A stretch of DNA of 64,000 nt from Parus major (lineage: Eukaryota; Chordata; Aves; Passeriformes; Paridae). Under the pieces are notes generated by a model. The model searched no databases, had not been told where the DNA came from, and saw nothing but the letters and a program-made list of their open reading frames with translations. How positions within the stretch are numbered: position 1 is the first letter of the stretch; each line of letters opens with the position of its first letter. Shown here piece after piece: positions 1-14,700 of the stretch. The stretch is from assembly GCF_001522545.3 (NCBI RefSeq), contig NC_031768.1, positions 99,918,214 to 99,982,213 on the forward strand. The letters run 5' to 3'. The position numbers and the translations under genes are program-made.

Positions 1-971
1 GTGCAGATTCTGGCACAGGTATTTCCTAGTCCATGCTGTCGAGCAGCAACATCTGAGGCAAAATTCTCTAGATTGTTGTAGGTGGTATATTCTGGCACTG
101 CATTACCACGACTCCTGGTTATGTACAATTCCAACAGTGCATCTGGTAGCATTTAAAATGCCGGATGACATTTTCCTCTGCTGCTATTTATGTGTAGAGA
201 TATTAATCCACCTCCTGATTATCTTCCACTTCTATTGGTATTTATATGCAGTTGAGCTGAGAGTCTGTATTTAAACTAAAACATTGGGTTGCAAACCATA
301 GTCTGACTTCCTATCATTTATTGCTGCTTTATGAAAACAAATTTTGTCCTTTGTATATTTATTAAGACTCTAGGCAAGAATGTTAACACTCATCTCTAAA
401 ATTAAGTCTTGGACAGAGAAGGAGCTGCCAAATAAGTGATTATGACATGGTTGGTCATGTAGACTGACATCAATTAAGAAATATTTCCTGCATCATTTGT
501 AGTAATAAATAGGTTTGCCTACATAAAGTTGAATGGATTAAACTTGATCCAAAGTAGCTTTTAGAGTAATACTAAAATTCAAACAAAAAAGAAAAATTTT
601 AGGTATTTTTGGTTTTTATTTTTGGGGGTTTTTTTTGGTGAAAAGTAAAGCCTATAAATGAACCAGATTCAAAAAAGAAAACAAAGAAAAAAACCCAAAA
701 AAACAAAAAAAGAAAGAAAAGAAGGATCAATCCATAGTCTGCCAAAAACTACATGGGTATATTTCCACTGCATTTCCTGTTCCAATAGAGAAATAATACT
801 TACTTTGGAGGATAATCTAAGCTTGCAAATAAAGGAAAATATTATCATGAAAGTATTTGTATGTAAAAGTTATTTAAATTTAGATCCTTATTGTTTATTT
901 ACTTATTTTGTAATAGTCACTGTAGAATCTACAGGAATGTGCAAGATCTTTGCTAATTATATTTCTATAAT

Positions 972-1030
972 AAGAATCACAGAATAAGGTGAAATGAAAG
1001 CGACCCACGAGGATCACTGAGTCCAATGAA
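972..1030 (-). mobile_element. CR1 LINE 3'-end fragment
   Basis: A short stretch beginning GAATCACAGAATAAGG and reading on to GATCACTGAGTCCAA resembles the reverse complement of the CR1 3' end, in which 'agaatcacagaat...ggaccc...gatca..gagtccaac' is characteristic. It is strongly diverged and only about 60 bp long, so the call rests on word similarity. Confidence 0.5.
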
Positions 1031-2565
1031 AAAGTTTACCTAGTTTCAGCTAAACCAGGATAAAAGTATGTGAGGTATCCAAAGCAGGATAAACTAATAA
1101 AGCAACTTAGAGGTACTTTATGAAAGAGGGCACACCATGTTAATTATAGTAGGGTTTTTTTTTTTAATTAAAAGTTTATATGAACAGTTTGCAAATTTAC
1201 TCAAAAATAATTAAATCTTGTAACAAAGTCTGATATCAGGGTAATTTCTAATGTATGAAAATCCTTGGAAGGCTATAATGGGTGAGAAATTGACAACTAG
1301 AATATCTCCTAGAAATCTAATGTTTATGTTTCTATTCTACTTTCAACACTAAAATTTCTGTAGCATTTATTTTCTTATTATATTTACAGTGAGATCTGAA
1401 TGTCAGGATTTTCTGTGGTTACAAATGGTTGACATAGAAGAGAATGAAAGAATTCAAGTCCTGTAAACAAAAATTTCTTTTATTTGTTCTTTTGTCTCTG
1501 TTTTTCCCTACTCTTTTTTTTTCTTTTTTTTTTTTTTTTCAGTTATTTTTTTCCTAATGTACTACTTGGTTTTATTTTTTACTTTCTGAGTAGTTCCATA
1601 AATTAGTCATGCTGTTCTCACTGAAATTAGTGGGAGAGAGCTGTTGACACAGTTATATGAGGCTGAGTTTTGCCATCTGCTTTAAGTATGAAAGGTGAGA
1701 GACTTACAAGCATAACTTCATTTCTCTTTTCCTCTTGTAGCTTTACACTTTAGATCCAACCTATGTTCTTAGGAGCATAAAAAGAAAAACAGATTTATCC
1801 CTTGATAAATGATGAGCAAAATAAAATTTTACTTTTGAAAAGAGAAAATAATATTTCATTTCATTGTCGTTGCAGTATCTCTCGGAATATTGAAGCACTT
1901 AAGTAAGGCACTGAACCTGCTACTTCTAGCAAAGAATTACCTCCTCATGTTCCAGACTATGTTTTGAGGTCTAGATATTAGAATGCACCACAAAATAGCA
2001 AAAATGCATTAAAAGCTTTCTAAGTATCATTGTGGGGTTTTCTTTATTGGAGATGGACAAATTCATGTTGCATAGCAAAAGGGTTTTGTATGCTGAGTAA
2101 TGGCCCATACAACTTCAAATAGGAAAGAAGTGATCTGTGAAACACTATAACACACACCATTAAAAAGTGTAGGAAGTACACAGCAACACACAATTACTGA
2201 TCATTGATAATTCTGGTACATGATTTTATGTTAATTTGATATATTTAAGATTCACAAGTGAAAAGGTTTCCGAAATATTTGGTAGAAAGCCACAACAGTT
2301 GGTTTTCAAGAGTGGGTGAGAAAAATCTGGGGATGTGCAATGGAACACTAAAAGCAAGTTCACTGGGGTTGTCCATTTCATCTTTTCCTTAGTGAAGAGT
2401 AAAGATAAAGAGGATAATTGAGCTGCTCTCACAACAGTCATAGCACAGGATGTTCTTGCTAGCTGACCTCTAAACTTTTCCCTTTCCTCTCACTCTTTGT
2501 GGCATTCCTTCTTCTCCGTATATCATTTTCTATCCAGTCTGCTTGGACTGGTTTTTATTTGTATA

Positions 2566-2690
2566 TTCCATAGAATAGTTTGGATTGGAGGGACCTTAAA
2601 GACCATCTAGTTTCAAACCCCTGCCATAGGCTGGGACACCTGCTAGACCCAGTTGCTCAGATCTCCATCCAATATGACCTTGAACACTTT
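2566..2690 (-). mobile_element. CR1 LINE 3'-end fragment
   Basis: Reads as the reverse complement of the CR1 tail: CATAGAATAGTTTGGATTGG, then GGGACCTTAAAGACCATCTAG, CCTGCCATAGGCTGGGACACC, CTAGACCCAGTTGCTCAG and CCTTGAACAC. This order is the standard antisense order of the avian CR1 3' UTR. The CR1 3' terminus is at the low-coordinate end, so the element is inserted antisense to NCAM2. It is 5'-truncated, as nearly all CR1 copies are. Confidence 0.85.
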
Positions 2691-3441
2691 ATATTTGCTT
2701 GTTAATTAATGGAAATAGATATCTAAACAGATTCGTTAAATGTGAGTTTTTCTTTCTCAAATATTAATGCTATTTTTTCTCTTGGGTAGAGGTTCTTTGT
2801 GAACTGTTATAAAATGTTATTATTTTATTATTATCAATGTTATAAATGTTATTTTTTTATAATAACTTCATCCCATCAAGAACAGAAAACATTTGTCACT
2901 ATTAGAACAAAACTAAATTTTTGGAAATACAGGTAGATTGCATACATTGGGTTTTATCACATTTACCCTTTGGAAGCTAGTGATATTCCTGCCCAGAAAG
3001 TATGCTGGAGCTCAGTAAAAGGAATTAAGTATGTATAATAAAAACTCCTGCATACTGACCCCTCTTTTAAAAACACTGTCTAACATGAGTACATAGTTTT
3101 ATGTGTGTATTGTCTTATACATGTTAGCTGAAACTTCAGTCATCTTAAAATGTTCTGTAAGAAAATTGAAGAACTGATGAAAAAGACTTTCAATAATTTA
3201 TTCTATTAAAAAAAAGTTATAAATATCCTGATACTATTAAAAGTCTTGTATTTAAGAAAAGTAAAGAAATACTAAAAACAATGATTTACATTGTAACCTG
3301 ATCCCTAATTGCACAATTATAATTGTAATTTAACAGCTAAATTGTAATCCCAAATTAACAAAGGATCCTACAATTTAAATTTTTCCAGACACCTGAAATA
3401 TTTTATTTTTCATTCACTGGACATAATGTTTTATTTTTCAG

Positions 3442-3559
3442 TTCCCCCTGCAATCATTCTGCTACAGAAATCCTTCAATGCCACTGCAGATCGAGGAGAG
3501 GCAGTAACTTTGTTCTGCAGAGCCACTGGATCGCCTCCACCTGAGATCAGTTGGTACAG
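3442..3559 (+). CDS. NCAM2: NCAM2 exon, first half of Ig domain 3
   Basis: This 118-bp exon follows ...ttttcag and ends at TACAG|gtgagt. It starts with the last two bases of a split Val codon (phase 1) and ends after two bases of an Arg codon (phase 2), giving 38 whole codons. The peptide runs from [10 protein letters not shown] to PPPEISWY. It contains the first conserved Ig cysteine (LFCRATG) and the tryptophan of strand C (ISWYR). An N-glycosylation sequon, FNAT, lies near the start. It forms the N-terminal half of the third C2/I-set Ig domain, which together with Ig1-Ig2 makes the homophilic adhesion surface in the NCAM family. Phase and content match the next exon at 8635. Identification as NCAM2 is by remembered similarity. 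Confidence 0.95.
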
Positions 3560-6500
3560 GTGAGTTCAGTCAAGGTCTCCACATCAGAACACATTGTTTT
3601 AATGTGTCCCAATTTTCTATCACAGTCCATTAAGCTGTGCAACCTTAATTTCTTTCTGCATTTTAAGAGAATTTTCTGTCCATTTCTATTCTAACTGCTA
3701 TGTCTGGATTAAGCATAAATGTGTGAATGGACTCACACAAATTCAATTACACTCAGGTTGCCAGCAAGTTAGGTAAATTTAAAAAGTAACAAAAATACCA
3801 TATTGTCATGATTTCTTCATGTATGAAGATGTATGGAGAAGAAATAAGTCCATATCTCAAAAGCAGTACAAGAGCAACCAAAGAAAAACTTTTGCACATA
3901 AATGCACAGATATGCATTTAGCCAGTAAATAACTATCCAGTACAGGTCAGCAGTACTGATAAAAAAACCCCTAACACTTTCCACATTTGTAAAAATAGAT
4001 TCTAACCTTAACTCTCTGTTTCAATGAGAATCAGAAAGAGGTACGAATTTAGACGCTTGTATGACCCAGGAATGTTTCATTGAATAAGTTTCAATGTAAC
4101 TTAATGTATTTTATAAGTATAAAACACTTTGAAAATGGAATTGCTTTTAAATCTCATGTGTGTTTTTTTCATTATAGCAATGACATGAGCATTGTATAGC
4201 TATGTCATTTGGGAACACTTACCATATAGCATTTGTAAAAATTTAAATATCTATTTACTCTGTGTTCTTTCAATTTCAACAAAGATATGCATCAGTCTTG
4301 GGATATAAAGTACCTCAATACCTCATGCCAGTGAACATTTTTATTTTAGACCTGAATAATTTGCATCTACTTATATTAGTTCAAGTGGATTAAAAGGTCA
4401 TCCCATTTTCAAAATGGGCATAGAAGCAATTTCCATCAATTCTTCACCTTCTCTGGAACATTTGAACAAAGTTAGATTTCTCTTCCTTTGACTGATACCT
4501 TAATTTATTGTGCCATAGGTCAGCTGTGAAGTTGAATTTTTCTCTCATGCAATTTGAAACCCAGAAGGTGCAAATAAATAGAATTCAAGGTTAATTCCTT
4601 AATGTGGCTTATAATTTAAATTTAATAAAGAGGAGGAAAAAGAAACACAAATTATGTATAGCTCAAATCAAAGAACTGATATTAAATTCAAATCGTATTC
4701 TTTTTATTTGATGTCTTTGAAGTAATTTTTTACATGCCTCTCCTATCTGACCAAAATTCTAAGAGTTGCCTGAAATCTGCTATCCTGAACAGCTTTGGTG
4801 TATGACAACATACATTTTTGTGTATGACAACATGATATATATTAAGGAAGATTACAAAAATTTCCACCATTTGTGTATATCTCCATTACCCGTTGTGGGA
4901 TTTTTCTGATATTTTATAAACAGCATGGTACATACCCAGGCCAAGTGTCTTGGAGAGACACTTATCTCTGTGTCCATTCATCAGAGCCCACTCAAGGATT
5001 TCCCTTTGGTTTGACAGCCCCTGAGTTGCTAAATCTTTAAACCTTTCTGCAAATATCTTTTGAAAAGATTTTCCAGAAGCTTTTCAGGCTTGTGGACTGG
5101 ATATTGAATCATACATGTTCAAACATCTGTTCTGTTTCTCTTTCAGGAACTATCTCATAATGAGGAATATTGGCTAATGCGTCTCCCTTCCCTTCTGATT
5201 GTTTTCTTTTCCCCCTTTGATTATCTTTTAATTTCATCTGATTAGGGTGTTTTGTCAGTAGAAAATATTCTTGTTTTTTTTTATTTGCTGACACTGAGAT
5301 TTTATAAAATGATACATCAAAAAGTACATTTATCCTTGGGGCAGGATTTTATTGATATTCAAGCAGGGAAAAAGAATGGGGGGAGGAAATTCCTTCTTTT
5401 TTCAGAGGAAGCAAACAATTTTAAATGGTACTCCAGTCCTATTTCTGCATCAAATTTCTGAAATTTTCAGGTCCTTTTTGACTCATTTAATCAATTAAAA
5501 TTATTAATAATCAGCTAATCTCCTGTCCTTGTTCTTATCTAAAAGTTATGTCAAGATAACAACCATGCATTTATTTCTACAATAGTTTAGGAATTAGACT
5601 GAGCCTAGGAAAACCAGATAAATATAATTTTTCTTGATTTTGAGAAAAATCTGGAGAGTATTGTCCTTAAGTTTTAGGGAAGTTTATCTAAACTAATTTA
5701 TCTAATATTAATATGCTTGTCATCCACTGAGAAGCTAATTGAATAAGTTTATCAGAATTAATGGCAAATTGTTCTCTATTTTGTCCTGTTTTTTGATGTG
5801 TACGGTTTTTGATGTTAAAAGTAAGTTGATATTAACCTCAGTTTTATTGTGTTTCTATTCTAATAAACAAAGGAAATTATGTCTTGAATTTGATAAAGTT
5901 TTAATTGTGATTTTGGAAGAATTATAATTATTGGTCACAGCAAGTTAAGGGAATTGTGTTCAGTTTTAAACCCGACCTCACATTTTATCTGTGCGTGTTC
6001 AGTCATTTTATTTAATTTGTCTCAGGTTAACCATTTGTAAAATGGGCAGGTCTAATAAAGTGACTTAATGGAAGCCTGTCTTCTGAATTTTCTGAATAGC
6101 TATGTATAGCTAATGGCCTCAGAGAGATGGTGTTAGATATTCTAACAGAAAATAATCACAGCATTTCCTGATGTCTCATTACGAAACATTCTGAAGTATA
6201 TTCAGTATCCTGGAGAGCTGTGGAAAAATACTGATAAAAAGAGTGGAAAAGATTTTTTTACTCCATTCTGCTGCAAGATTTTCACTTCATAGTGTAAAAA
6301 GTATATCTATGCCTGTTCATGAAGACTGAGGACTTGTGTTATAGACATTTTTGCGTTCTTCTGTCTTTGTTGCTTTTTAAAATGGGCTCTCACACCAGTT
6401 ATTTGCTCATTCAGTCTAATGAAGTTTCTTTATCAAGGCAGGCAGAATCTGGATCTTTTCAAAGGTAGTCTTACAGTCCACTGCTATTTTACTCAATTTA

Positions 6501-8634
6501 AAAGTAAATTATCTTGATTTTTACTACCTTTGTTTCCTTTTTGGTTTTCAATGAATTGATTTTAAAAGATCAACTTCAGAGAGGCCATGAAAAATATCTG
6601 CATTTTTTAAATCAGGTGACAATACTATTGAAGGGACTCTCATCTCTGTGTGTTGACTGTAAGCAAGATGCTGGACAAAACAAAAGTCTCAAGCTTTTAG
6701 CTCTCTAAGACAGTAGCTAATGTGGGGAAGCTTGAACTATTTACATTGACCATTTTTATTTCCAGGTGCTGGTGATATTTAGATTTGATCAATTTAAAAT
6801 GGATGCACCTGAACTAATGTGTCAATTTTTCTCAAAAAATCCTTTGGTGCACTTATGAAAATTAGTCACTTTGAAATACCTTGTCAAGAAGAAAGGTCAT
6901 CAAAGTTCAGTTGCTGTTCTATTTCATATATGTATATATTTTGTTGATATTTTGTGGACTAAGATAATTAATTCTCCACTGAACTGTTATCTCTATTGTA
7001 GCTAATCATACATTAATGTAAAGCATAACCTTCAGAGAGGCAATACAACAATGGAATTAAATTAGCCGGGACTGAAGAAAGAGATCCTAATGCAGCTACA
7101 GGTCATGAACTGGAAATCTTTACTCATGTGGATAGTCCAACTGAAAACAGTGTTTATAGCTGTGGAGATAATTTACACTGCTAAAGTTTATCTGGATCAA
7201 TTTCCTGGTCTTTGCTGACAGGACTTAGAATGATCTTACAAAAGAAATCCTCTTTAAGTATATTATTCATGTTTTCCTCTTATCCAATATCAGTATCAAT
7301 ATGAATCTGTATGTTCACTAGAGGGTCCAGGGAAATGCTCATTATGTTATTTCTACTGAGAAACTGCTATAGATATCAATTATTGTGATTCTGACCTTGA
7401 ATTTAGACTTTTGACTCCTTAAAGAAATCACTGGAGGGGTTTTGGTTGTTTGGAATATTTTGTTACTGTTTCTTTGTTGTTGTTTGTTTGTTGTAGTGTA
7501 ATAGGTTTGGGTGGCTCTTTCTGTTTGTCCCATTTTTGGTTTGGTTTGAATTTCTGTGAAAATTAGGCCTTTTACAGGAGTTCTGTAAAACAATTTCTGT
7601 AACTTTCTCTGGGAAGGAAATGAACAAGTATCATAACAATGTCTTGAGTTGGCAACTAATTGGATTCGAATTATTTAGAAAAAAGTGTTACTGAAGTGCA
7701 AACTATATAGCTATCAGGGGACTCCTACTAACAGTTATGATTCGCCCAAGAAATAAGCAGTATCCTCACTTTTAGAGAAAATATGATTTAGGAAAATATG
7801 AAATATATGTATTTATCATTGTATGATAATGTAATCATATTATATTTTGAGTATAATCATAACATTATAACATATATATATATATATAACAATGATTTAT
7901 TGGAATCATTGGAAATCATTGTTGTTAAAAATCTTGAAAAAATTTAAATATCCTAAACTAAATATATTGAATAGATTAGAATGCTTGAGTAATGCCCTCT
8001 TGGAAAAGCAGCTGTGTGTAGGCCAAGGTGCTCAACTGGACCAATAAAGCCCCAATCAGCCCACAGAATTGGCTTAAAATTTTATTATTTCTGTACCATC
8101 TGGTCACAACTCATTCTAACATCTGTAGATATGCCTGCTTGCTAAGTTGTGGCTAGCCAACAACAACTGAGAGGAAATAATTTGAGTGGGTTCTTGATGA
8201 GCCAACAGGTTCTATGTGAATGTAATTTTTATTTTTTTTTTATAAGTTGCTACATCATTACTACTGTGAACTGCAGCAGTTGCACTTGAAAAATATGCTT
8301 TTAATAGTTTTAATAGTTTCTCACATACAATATATAACCAATTTCCTTATGCCCTTCCTAAAGTGTACACCATATGTTAGGATACTATTCACAACCATTT
8401 TTCCAACATTTGGTCAGTACTGAACATTGAAGAATAAAGGTACTTCTAAAGGTATTTCTAATGCATATATATATTTTAACCTGACAATTAAATTGTGGTT
8501 TTTGAGGCTGGTATAACAGCAGTCTCTTCCCTCAAATATTATTTTCTGTGTATTGATGCTTCCATAGCACATTGTTACTGGAATGAAATGGCTGATTTAT
8601 AAATATATATCTATATCTATTTTTTCTTTTTTAG
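3560..8634 (+). other. NCAM2: NCAM2 intron between the two Ig3 exons
   Basis: A 5.1 kb phase-2 intron with donor gtgagt and acceptor ttttttag. It is AT-rich with no clear transposable element. An (AT)n run lies at about 7869-7888, and a 14-bp word (GTGTATGACAACAT) occurs twice at 4798-4811 and 4820-4833. Open frames such as 5252-5461, 5739-5927 and 7342-7593 show no domain or splice support. Confidence 0.8.
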
Positions 8635-8795
8635 GAATGGTAAACTTATTGAGGAAAATGAAAAATATGTCCTGAGAGGAAGCAATACACAACTAACAAT
8701 AAGAGATATAAAAAATATTGATGCGGGTCCTTATATCTGTAATGCTAAAAACAAAGCAGGAAATGACAAAAAACAGACATTCCTTCAAGTTTTTG
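8635..8795 (+). CDS. NCAM2: NCAM2 exon, second half of Ig domain 3
   Basis: This 161-bp exon is preceded by ttttttag and followed by gtaagt. It completes the split Arg codon with one base, carries 53 codons from [10 protein letters not shown] to TFLQVF, and ends with the first base of a split Val codon (phase 1). It holds the second Ig cysteine in the motif GPYICNAKN, the usual Asp/Gly-x-Tyr-x-Cys corner of strand F. The peptide [16 protein letters not shown] is the strand G end of the domain. Length and phases fit the adjoining exons exactly. Nothing is broken: no in-frame stop occurs. Confidence 0.95.
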
Positions 8796-11700
8796 GTAAG
8801 TGCTGAATAATATGGTCTATCTTTCCTTTTAAAATGTAAACAGTAAGGAAATAGGCATTCACAATTTTCAGTGAAATAGTATTTCTGTAAGGTGCCTGCT
8901 GATGCAGCAAAATGCTTTCTGTAAGATTTTACATCTTCTTTTCTCTCTTCTGGCTACTTAAACCTTTACATCTGAATTTCATTTTGAAAAGCTTATCTTC
9001 AGCATTTGCTTTTCTGCTACTCACATGCAGTACAAAGGAGTGTTAAATAGTTAATTCTGTCTGGTTTTCATTTAGAAGTTGACTGCTTGCAAGAAAACCA
9101 AGCGGAGAGAGGGGGAAATTCTAAAAGGGGAAAAAAAAGGCCATTTCACTTCTAAGCAGTGAGGGTTTTTAGTAATGCAATGCCATACAGAGATTTTCCT
9201 GGTTTTGTTCTTTAATTTTTCTTTCTTGACTTCTATTTTTTAAGTGCACAATTGCAGACATAGTTACAAAAATATTGTGTGCCCTGAGTTTCAAAGGACA
9301 AAAGTAATAAACTCAAAACTCTTACTTCTCTTTCTGTGCTCACCAACCACTCCAACCATGTTAATGATTCCCTCCTTTACACAGAACTGATAATTTATTT
9401 GAAGTTTTGTTAAAATATAAGCTAGTGAGAGTGGATATTTGTGAGAATGTAGAAAACATCCCTCAGAATCACAGCAAGAAAAAAGGCTGTAACTTACTTA
9501 TGAAAAACCTACAAAAATGAATGGGTTTTTTATTACAAAAATTGGGGTTTCTTACATTAAATGTATCTTGTATTATACAGAAAGTAATTTCTATTTGAAC
9601 AGTTAAATGCCATACTTAGGACAGAGGAAATTAACTTCCCACTTTAAAAATAAATAAATAAATATTTAATGTTTAGCATTAATTCCCAGCTCAAGGTAAT
9701 AATAATTTATAAAAGTAAAAGTGTTCTAACGGGAGAGAGTAATCTGATAATTTACATTGAATAGGGCAGATGTTGGATTATATAATGCTGGCATTTGGGG
9801 TCTGGAAGCCTGAGGCTGAAGTCATGGTGTCAGGTGAACATGGTTGTGTCCTCATGCATCCCACCGTCTCCTCTTTGAGAAACTCTCATGAAGTGTTGTC
9901 TCCAGCTCTGTACTTCAGGTGGATTGCCTAACCATTGGGCTGTTGCTCTTAGGTACCTGAGAGTTATTCTCAATTTCTTTTCAAAGGAAATAAGATGAAA
10001 TAAAATCTTAAATTTTATCCCAGCCTCAAGAAGTATAGCATCTTGGTTTGTAAAACAGAAATATTTCATTAAACTGTATTTCCAAACTTTAAAAAAAAAA
10101 TTAATTGAAGGAATAGAAATTACTTTCAAATTTTGGTATTAATTTAGGGAAGTTTCAGTCAGAAACAACTGTGTTATTCAAGTTTGTGTTATTCAATTTT
10201 AAGTGTGTCTGAAATTTTCTTGGTTCTTGCCTACAGCAAGGAAATTTTTTAATGAAATGGATAGGGAAAAGGAGACACCAGACTAAGAGTGCAGATTTCT
10301 TGTTTATATTTTTTCATCTTTTAGCAACTACTTTTCTGGGGACTCCATGGAAAGCTAAATCCTAATGTTTTTATGGATATAATCAAATATATAAAAATAG
10401 TTGGTTAAATACATTATGAATCTACACATCCTTCATGTTTTCATGACATCCTAAACTCCTGAATTTCTTACGTCCTTTCTTGTATGGAAAATAATTTCTA
10501 TTGTTTAAGTTTCCACAGAACTCTCTAGAGCATCTCCCACATCCCTGTCCTAAGTGGTCATAGCTAATTTGTAGTGGAGAGGGGTTTTGATTTCTCCTAC
10601 AATAAACTTTACTTTTATTTCTTTCACACAGATTAAACCCCCAGTCATATATAAAGCCAACAACTACTTATCTTTTTCCATTAAATGTGTCAAAAAAAGC
10701 AGTCTGAAAATGGCAAGGCAGATGGCTGTTTATTATAGCTAAATAGTACACAAACAACTAGTTTATGTTAAATTGACCTATTAAATTGCATTTTTCTCTC
10801 CCACTTCATTAGCTTATTTGTCTCATATGTCTGCAATCTTTAATTTTAATTTACAATGCAAACTCCTTAGGGCAAAGAATACTGTTTCTACAACATGGCT
10901 CTGGCAGTGTGGAAACTCGTAATAACAGTAATATAACCATAGTGCAATAAAAATAATAGTAACATTATAGAATTCAGCACTTAAACTTTCTAGAATGTAG
11001 GACTTTTGGATAGACATGCCCATCTGAGTGCCATGCAATAGCTACATATTTAGTTTCCATGCATGACCTCGATTCTTTAGTTTAACTTTGGGACTTATTT
11101 CAGTATCAATGCTAAAAAGACTATTTAATTCTGATATAAAATCCTTACTCTGACAGTTTTTCTGCAGCTCTGATATATGTGTGGAAACCTATAAGCACAT
11201 ACCCTGCCCTCCCCAGTTCATCTGTATTAGTACTTTGTTCTAAAGAGAGAAAAAAATCTGTCTCAGTCTTTCTTGATATGATTTGATTATCTCTGTCTGT
11301 CACCCTCTTATCTGCCATAGCTCTTTTCTGTGTCATTAGCAATTACTACCTAAAAGATCTCATCTTGATTAATACTTAGAATTTGTGCTAAGGTTTTTAA
11401 TTCATATTCATTTATGTCTACTGCTGAACAGCTTGAAATTATAGGTGCTCATCCATGAATGCTTTAAAAGTGTGTTTTTGTATTTATCTCTATTTGGGAG
11501 CTATCTCCCACTTACAATGTTCCACTCTATTTTTTATTTATTTTTTTTTAAGTAGTATCTAACCATGTTTATAAATATGTGCATCATTTTCACTTAAGAA
11601 ATAGCACATTTTTACACCTATGGACAACCCAAAAAAATTTCCAAAAATAACATAAGTTATGTTTTTAAATCAACTGCTTGTTGATTTGAGAAAAGTCAAT

Positions 11701-14700
11701 AAATTCCTTCATTTCTTCATTCCTTCATGTAGAAGCTTCCTACATCTTCTTACTTACTCCAAAGTAAACATTCATTTCTTCATCATTCCTTCTCCAAGGT
11801 GATGGCAGTAGTCTTCATTTATATTAGAATAAAAAATATAATCAGACTAAATGAAAAAAGTTAGCTTTAATTAAAGATATATTCATGCTCGATATAAATA
11901 GTATTTATATTCCTAAGATTTTCATTTTTTTTACTCTAGTTGCTTATTTCTACTTCTTTATCACTCAAATGTGTGGTTATACAATTTGATGATGCTTAGA
12001 GCTGAGCTCTTCAACAAGTATTTTGCTTTCTGTACTTAGGCCACAGAGAGCTACATCTATATGTTTATAATTTATTTTCATAGAAAGAAAAAATATTGTT
12101 TCTTTAATCAGAATTGACAAAAAAACATGAGAGGGAGTTCTAGCATAAGTTAGTTTGAAGTTCTCCATTATATTAGTGTTTTCCCTACATAATCAGTGAG
12201 CGGGCAGTCTGAGTAATATTTTATATGAAAATATTTCATTGGCATTTCAGTGGGTCCTGACAAATGACTTCACGAAAATCAAATGAGGGGATTTCTCAAA
12301 AACTATCACAAAAGACACTTTGTACTTAATACAAAAAATATAATATAAATAATACAAATAATAATAATACAAAAAATAAAATAGTTTAAATACATACTAT
12401 TTTTTTTCTTGATGCCTTTTCAATTATAATCTGAATAGTGGAAAAGCTTTTTCAGCTGTGTTCAATGCAATTTTTATTGAGAAACTATATGATATTATTA
12501 ATATATTTTTTGTCTTCTGCCAGAGAGGAAGCAATATTATGGAACTCTCCTATCTTATCTCTCTTGAGTTTATTCCAAATGCTAAAAATAAAAATTTTCT
12601 GTCAATTTAGTCCTTCAAAATCCATTCATCTTGGAACCAAAAAGGCTGTATTGTGCCTCTGAGATTGGGGTGAGGCATTGTCTAAATTTTTTCCTTATTT
12701 TCAGTCTTAATGCTGTCCTTTTTACAGCGCCTGAAGCATACCTTAATAAAATTTTTTGGGGTATTGTAAGCAGATTTATATATGTTTTAATATGCCTTTT
12801 GTGGTTCATTTTGTTTGTCATGAGATGTTATTCTATACATATGTGGAAACCTTTCATTCAAGTTCACTGATACCTCTAGAAGGAGACTCCCATGGATCTG
12901 TCTGTGGAGCTATGTGTACCTGCTCCTCCCAGATATTATAAAGGCCACCAACTGCAGCTTCACAAAGCACAACTCACAGATGGAATGTTAAAAGTTCACA
13001 TGTTTTCTGCATTCCTTTTTCTTCCTTATTATTTCTTCACCTTTTTGGAATACTTCTACTTTTTAAAATAAAAAATATTCAATCTGTAAAGACAGTGATG
13101 ATAGTTTTCCAAGAAGGCAAGTCTTACACCCCTGAGTGTGAAGTAGTAATAGTATTTTGACATATTTCAATAATACCATCCAAAAAGAGAGTCAGTTCAT
13201 GGTGCGCTAAGTCAGGTTAGCGTTTCATTCTGGTATATGTGTGAATCCTTACCATATAAAGAATCAAATTTCTAAAATCTCCTTCTTAGATATTTCCATG
13301 TTGGGCTCTAGCATGTTCCGTAAGTTCAAATTGTACCAGGAGTTTCCATGAGGACGGGGTTGCAGTTTTGCCACCTGATTCAAATGTGTCTGTGCAGGAG
13401 GACAGCAGGAAGGTATGATTCCTCCTGGCATATATTAATGTAGAGATTAATCAGGCAGCCATACAGACACACACTAGGCCTCTCACCAGTAGAACCAGGC
13501 TTGTATCAATATCAAACTATTAAAAATAATTCTTTTGATGAAACATAAGCAGGATTATCTCAAGCTTATATGTGTTGCTTCCCACATCTGATGAAACTCC
13601 TTGTTAAGGTATGAGTAAAACTCTGAATTCATTGTGTACCTTTTCCAAGAAACTGGTTGTACTCAGACTGCTGTGTTCATCAAAAGCTTTATGGGGAGGC
13701 TGTATGTACACAGCAATGAGACAAATCCAAAATAGTCCAAGGAAAGAATCTAAGAGAAACTTGTTTACTGAGGAAGTAGTAGAAAACTTAAAACCAGCCT
13801 TCTTGGCTCAGAAAACAAACATAAATAAATGTTGCTTCTTTATTTGGCATCATCACTCTGTTCATATTTAACAGTACATGTCTAGTAATAATAGCTCCTT
13901 ACCTTAAATAATTTTAATGAAATTTAGCTCCTTTCTATATTCAAGCACTCTTTCATTTGAGCCAGGTCACTTAGCTTACAATTGTTTCAACTATATCACA
14001 ATATCTATATTTCAATATTTTTGACTGAAGAAAGCAGCAAAACCCTGAAGGTTTTCTAAATTTGCATTTTTGCTTCATATTTTTCTATTTCATATTCTAT
14101 TTTTTTTGCGTCATATTTTTCTAGAATACAAAACAACAAATATCAATTCAGTTTGAGAATGACCTTATCAATTTAGAAAGAACAGTTAAAAAATTGGAGG
14201 TGGGAGGGTGGGGGAAATGACTGTTTTAGTATTTCTGTCAATACTAGTCTTGGCATTTTCAAATAGTTTTATTTACATGTACACAAATGTATTTTAATAT
14301 TTTTCAATGTCCAAAATGTCATTGAAAAGTATTCAAACAGTGTAAAAATTTCTAGTCAATAGTAAGTTATGAGTTGTGACCTACAAAAATGAATTAATTA
14401 AATAATATTCCCCATATGAGCTCTCCTCTTCCAAGTAATAACTGTCAGCTAGATGTATTTGATGATTAATCAGTGCTTATTCCTTTAAATGTCAGGTACT
14501 CTTGTCTAAAATGTCAAGCTAAAACTTTTTGTCTTGTAGTGATCCATTTGAAGAAGGTCTTAAAGGAATTCGGAATAAGTCTAAGGTTAAGAATTATTTT
14601 TGTGTTTTGGAACATGCATCATCTTGAGCAAATTGCATTGTTTGTCATGTTGTCCAGATGGGAAACTCATTTTGATGGAAATAATTGTAAATTTTGAGAA

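Larger units (their letters stand above)
1..3441 (+). other. NCAM2: NCAM2 intron, 3' part (upstream of the first Ig3 exon)
   Basis: AT-rich non-coding sequence ending in a polypyrimidine stretch and the acceptor CAG at 3439-3441. It contains two CR1 fragments (near 972-1030 and 2566-2690) and homopolymer T and A runs, for example around 1500-1540. The open frames here, including a lysine-rich one at 658-987, have no splice context or recognisable domain and are taken as chance. The exons for Ig1 and Ig2 must lie before the window. Confidence 0.8.

Noticed and set aside
658..987. 109-codon + strand open frame, lysine-rich at its start
   Set aside because: The start is a run of A-rich codons, there is no domain, and it lies in intron. 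Composition explains it.
7869..7888. (AT)n tracts here and near 32620, 35661 and 60908, and A-runs near 14736, 30860, 46400 and 53394
   Set aside because: Simple low-complexity sequence common in introns; not treated as separate findings.
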